From the NCBI GenBank assembly GCA_027347125.1, contig DAIERC010000511.1, positions 1 to 8,562 on the forward strand: a stretch of 8,562 nucleotides of DNA, written 5' to 3'. Below the pieces are notes generated by a model. That model saw only the letters and a list, made by a program, of their open reading frames with translations, made no database searches and was not told the DNA's origin. Numbering within the stretch: position 1 is the stretch's first letter; each line of letters starts with the position of its first letter. Source of the stretch: Ignavibacteriales bacterium. Lineage in GTDB: Bacteria; Bacteroidota; Ignavibacteria; Ignavibacteriales; Ignavibacteriaceae. A program made the position numbers and the translations under genes. This document shows, one piece after another, positions 6,715 through 8,562 of this stretch.

Positions 6715-7452
6715 TTATTCGTTAAAAAGATGCTCCAGAAGTTTTTGGTACTCGGCATTTCCAATTAACTCATAAAAAAAATTTAATTTTGTTCCTTCTT
6801 CTGCGTTAGCCGACTTTATTTTCAAACAGCATTCTCTATACTCATCAAGCATATTTGTCAATTTCGATTTTTCTACCTTCCACTGTTCGGCGGAAATTTT
6901 TGCATCGGTAATTTCATTTTGATTAACTACAATTAACGCGATCCATTTTTTTGATTGAATTTCATCAGGCGTCCAATTTAATTTATCAAGCAAAAGAAAG
7001 TTCAGCGGAACAGTTAAAGAAACTTTCCCCCAATCGCCTTCTATTACCAGCAGCTTCTGCCCCCTGGTAAAATACACCCTTTTCATGTACTCTTTTATAT
7101 CCGTAATGTTGTCCATCAGCGGAAACACGGCCGGATTTATGCCGATGTAAAATATATTTGCGTACAGGTTTTTAAGAACAAGGTTATTCTTAAGATAAAG
7201 AAGGTTAAATTGATAATTAATATTTTTAATACCGGAGACTATTTTATCTATAAAACCAGTTTCGCTTAACATGTAATTTCTTTTGATTGAATTATGGTTA
7301 CCGTTTGTAAGGTTTCGCATAATAATATCAAGCTGACAATTTTCACAATCGTAATTCTTGTCGCATAACTGAAATTCAATCAAGTCGGAAGCCATCCAGA
7401 TACAATTAAGATCGGCGTATAAGCCAGCATTATATTTATTCTTTGCGTGCAT
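6715..7452 (-). CDS. Cys-rich hypothetical protein, possible diverged H-protein-like fold
   Basis: A 245-residue soluble protein with no signal peptide or membrane helix. I do not recognise a named family with certainty. Residues 16-47 carry NCIWMASDLIEFQLC followed by DKNYDCENCQLDIIMR: cysteines at 17, 30, 36 and 39 (C-x12-C-x5-C-x2-C), which could bind an Fe-S cluster or zinc. From memory this 'CIWM...LC...YDCENC.fD.am' block precedes GcvH-like domains in some anaerobes. Residues about 95-178 can be laid over an H-protein barrel: YIGINPAVFPLMDNITDI resembles the 'vGiTdyAq..LGdi' strand, SLTVPLNFLLLDKLN the 'dLYAPVSGeVveVN' turn, and KKWIALIVV the 'GWL.ki' strand. No lysine occupies the lipoylation position. 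The C-terminal 60 residues are helical, with a CC pair at 208-209. It lies 35 bases after the GcvH-like gene and 111 bases before the kinase gene, probably in one operon. ATG 7452 lacks a clear ribosome site. Confidence 0.6.
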   Translation of the reverse strand: MHAKNKYNAGLYADLNCIWMASDLIEFQLCDKNYDCENCQLDIIMRNLTNGNHNSIKRNYMLSETGFIDKIVSGIKNINYQFNLLYLKNNLVLKNLYANIFYIGINPAVFPLMDNITDIKEYMKRVYFTRGQKLLVIEGDWGKVSLTVPLNFLLLDKLNWTPDEIQSKKWIALIVVNQNEITDAKISAEQWKVEKSKLTNMLDEYRECCLKIKSANAEEGTKLNFFYELIGNAEYQKLLEHLFNE

Positions 7453-7487
7453 TATTCAATTTAATCTGGAATTGTTATAAACAACAG

Positions 7488-7991
7488 TTAAGAAATTGAA
7501 GCTGAGTGTAATTTTAATTTATAAGCTTCGTCGTAATAATTACCAAAAGGAAACTCATCCCGGAAAGAGCGGCCAAGTTTTTTAAATTCAAACTTGATCC
7601 AGTTTTTGTATTCTTCTTCCGTTAAAAGCATACTCTTATCTTCAATAAAACCGCTTGCCTGCATCAAAACCACCCAGTCGTCTCCATACGGATATTCTAT
7701 TTTTTTGTTGATGATAAACGGATTTATAAATTTTAGTGTACCGGCGATAGGTGCTTTAATCGGTATTTCCTTTTCACCTGATTTAATTTCAAATATGAAA
7801 TCATCCATGTGCAAGAATGATTCAGCTTTAGCTACCCTAACAACCGATATCTCCTCAAGCGTTCTTACGGTTACTTCGTCGATTCCGATTTTTATTAAAC
7901 CGTAATCATTTTTTCTAACCCAGGTATGTCCCGGCGAAAATAAAGTACCGGAGGGGGAACAAAATTTACATGAACTGATAAGTGTTTCCAT
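7488..7991 (-). CDS. GcvH-like (lipoyl-domain fold) protein without a normal lipoyl lysine
   Basis: A 167-residue cytoplasmic protein related to the glycine cleavage H protein. Evidence: SPGHTWVRKNDYGLIKIGIDEV (19-40) matches 'HeWv....g...vGit'; KAPIAGTLKFIN (79-90) matches the 'yAPvsGevveVN' turn; YPYGDDWVVLMQASGF (100-115) matches 'dPYgegWl.ki.p'. H proteins carry the lipoylated lysine seven residues before the A of 'AP'; that residue here is E73 (SGEKEIPIKAP) and the nearest lysine, K74, is one place off. The protein is therefore unlikely to be a working glycine-cleavage carrier. The N-terminus has an added CKFC (8-11) that may bind metal or form a disulfide, and the C-terminal 45 residues extend beyond the H-protein core (about 130 residues in total). 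It is the first gene of the probable operon with the Cys-rich protein and the haem two-component system, which suggests a signalling or assembly role. AGGGGTC lies six bases before ATG 7991. Confidence 0.75.
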   Translation of the reverse strand: METLISSCKFCSPSGTLFSPGHTWVRKNDYGLIKIGIDEVTVRTLEEISVVRVAKAESFLHMDDFIFEIKSGEKEIPIKAPIAGTLKFINPFIINKKIEYPYGDDWVVLMQASGFIEDKSMLLTEEEYKNWIKFEFKKLGRSFRDEFPFGNYYDEAYKLKLHSASIS

Positions 7992-7997
7992 GAAATT

Positions 7998-8004
7998 GAC
8001 CCCT
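7998..8004 (-). promoter_or_regulatory. Ribosome-binding-like AGGGGTC before the GcvH-like gene
   Basis: AGGGGTC on the - strand lies six bases before ATG 7991, a suitable Shine-Dalgarno spacing. It supports the chosen start and is identical to the heptamer before the histidine kinase gene. Confidence 0.5.
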
Positions 8005-8073
8005 ATTATTGGTGATTAAACCTATTTTTGTTATACAAACAACGAGCCAAGATTAATTATGTCTTGAAGTTGA

Positions 8074-8103
8074 ATCATATCAGTATAATACGATTAAATT
8101 CAA
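8074..8103 (-). promoter_or_regulatory. Candidate housekeeping promoter of the signalling operon
   Basis: On the - strand, TTGAAT (8103 to 8098, four of six matches to TTGACA) is followed after 18 bases by TATGAT (8079 to 8074, five of six matches to TATAAT). Transcription would begin near 8067, leaving a leader of about 75 bases before the GcvH-like ATG at 7991. I found no sigma-54-type GG-N10-GC element here. AT-rich DNA gives many weak matches, so this is a candidate only. Confidence 0.4.
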
Positions 8104-8204
8104 ACACATGATCCCCAGTTTTCATAATTCGGTTTTATGCATTCTCGCTTATGAATAAAATTCAAATTAAAAAATGGAATGGCGCAGGAAAAAACAATGA
8201 CTTT

Positions 8205-8252
8205 TTAATTGTTTGTTGATTTTTCTTGCTTAATAATTAAACAAATAATTAA
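8205..8252. repeat. 13-bp AT-rich inverted repeat
   Basis: TTAATTGTTTGTT (8205-8217) pairs with AACAAATAATTAA (8240-8252) at 12 of 13 positions, and the remaining pair would be G-U in RNA. The loop is 22 bases. On the + strand TCTCTTAGTTTTTACTTT follows, so it could end a + strand transcript, but no + strand gene precedes it. An untranslated RNA or an operator are alternatives. The low GC content means chance is possible. Confidence 0.4.
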
Positions 8253-8343
8253 TCTCTTAGTTTTTACTTTGAAATTTTTCAACAATGCAAAAGGATAAAA
8301 TTTTCTTCGTTTATACTTTTTTATACATGAATTTTTTATAACA

Positions 8344-8358
8344 GTACAGATGTACATC
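8344..8358. repeat. Overlapping short palindromes, possible operator
   Basis: GTACA-GA-TGTAC (8344-8355) is a dyad with 5-base arms. GATGTACATC (8349-8358) is a perfect 10-base palindrome sharing its right arm. Such overlapping dyads sometimes mark binding sites of dimeric regulators. They are about 270 bases upstream of the candidate promoter, a distance compatible with an enhancer-binding regulator, but no second copy was found. Confidence 0.3.
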
Positions 8359-8562
8359 GAAATAGTTTTTATTGTTAAACATTTTAATCACACATGCCGC
8401 TCAACAATGTTTCGGTAATAGCAACTGTTTGTGAAATTTTTATTTCCCAAATGATAAAAGGGCATAACAGAAAAAAATAATTTATATTTTTTTGTTTAAT
8501 AACCCATCAAAAACAGACTGTTGTTTCTCATATACAGCAAAATATTTTTATACGGTTTTCCA

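Larger units (their letters stand above)
7992..8562. other. AT-rich non-coding region upstream of the signalling operon
   Basis: About 570 bases to the right edge with stop codons in every frame and no supported gene. The frames entering from the right edge close within about 22 codons on the - strand. It holds the candidate promoter (8074-8103), a long inverted repeat (8205-8252) and overlapping short dyads (8344-8358). A 9-base direct repeat TCAACAATG occurs at 8279-8287 and 8401-8409. It is larger than a simple promoter needs. Confidence 0.5.

Noticed and set aside
1230..7991. A glycine-metabolism link: Tdh/Kbl making glycine for a glycine cleavage system that includes the GcvH-like protein
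   Set aside because: The GcvH-like protein lacks the usual lipoyl lysine, its gene is on the opposite strand in a different operon, and no gcvT or gcvP is present.
8350..8418. 22-codon + strand frame starting MYIEIVFIVKHF
   Set aside because: Very short, no ribosome-binding sequence, and its start lies within the short palindromes; no support as a gene.
7992..8562. CRISPR array, tRNA or insertion-sequence remnant in the right-hand non-coding region
   Set aside because: No regularly spaced repeats, no cloverleaf-like sequence and no transposase fragment could be seen.

Overview
The window is AT-rich and gene-sparse, and it looks like the chromosome of an anaerobic or facultative environmental bacterium. 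The style fits the Ignavibacteria/Bacteroidota-Chlorobi group: low GC, some starts without a clear Shine-Dalgarno, and a c-type-haem sensor kinase with an NtrC-type regulator. That placement is an inference from gene content; no ribosomal or other strong taxonomic marker is present. I see no tRNA, rRNA, insertion sequence, integrase or CRISPR array.

Layout: (1) Bases 1-189 are the 3' end of a gene entering from the left, probably a cytidylate-kinase-like protein, followed by an intrinsic terminator. (2) Bases 190-611 are non-coding and rich in inverted repeats. (3) A small TerB-like helical protein follows at 612-1022. (4) tdh and kbl (1230-3571, + strand) form the two-step threonine catabolic pathway: L-threonine to 2-amino-3-ketobutyrate, then to glycine plus acetyl-CoA. 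A nested hairpin with a T-rich tail ends this unit. (5) From about 8100 down to 3648, all on the - strand and convergent with tdh-kbl, lies a probable four-gene signalling operon. Its order of transcription is GcvH-like protein (167 aa), Cys-rich protein (245 aa), haem-c sensor histidine kinase (530 aa), NtrC-family response regulator (451 aa). (6) Bases 7992-8562 are non-coding, AT-rich, and contain a plausible promoter for that operon.

The signalling operon is the most interesting part. The kinase has an extracytoplasmic domain with one classical CxxCH haem-c motif and one unusual Cx4CH motif, so it probably senses a redox signal or a haem ligand. Its cognate AAA+ regulator has intact ATPase motifs, but the sigma-54-contacting GAFTGA loop reads DAVSGT. 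The two upstream genes look like a pair of H-protein (GcvH/lipoyl-domain) relatives. One is recognisable, but its expected lipoyl-lysine position is occupied by glutamate. The other is a hypothetical protein whose middle part can be laid over the same fold, and whose N-terminus carries a four-cysteine motif. I suggest that these lysine-less H-protein-like proteins are cytoplasmic partners of the redox two-component system, not glycine-cleavage enzymes. This is a hypothesis from sequence reading only.
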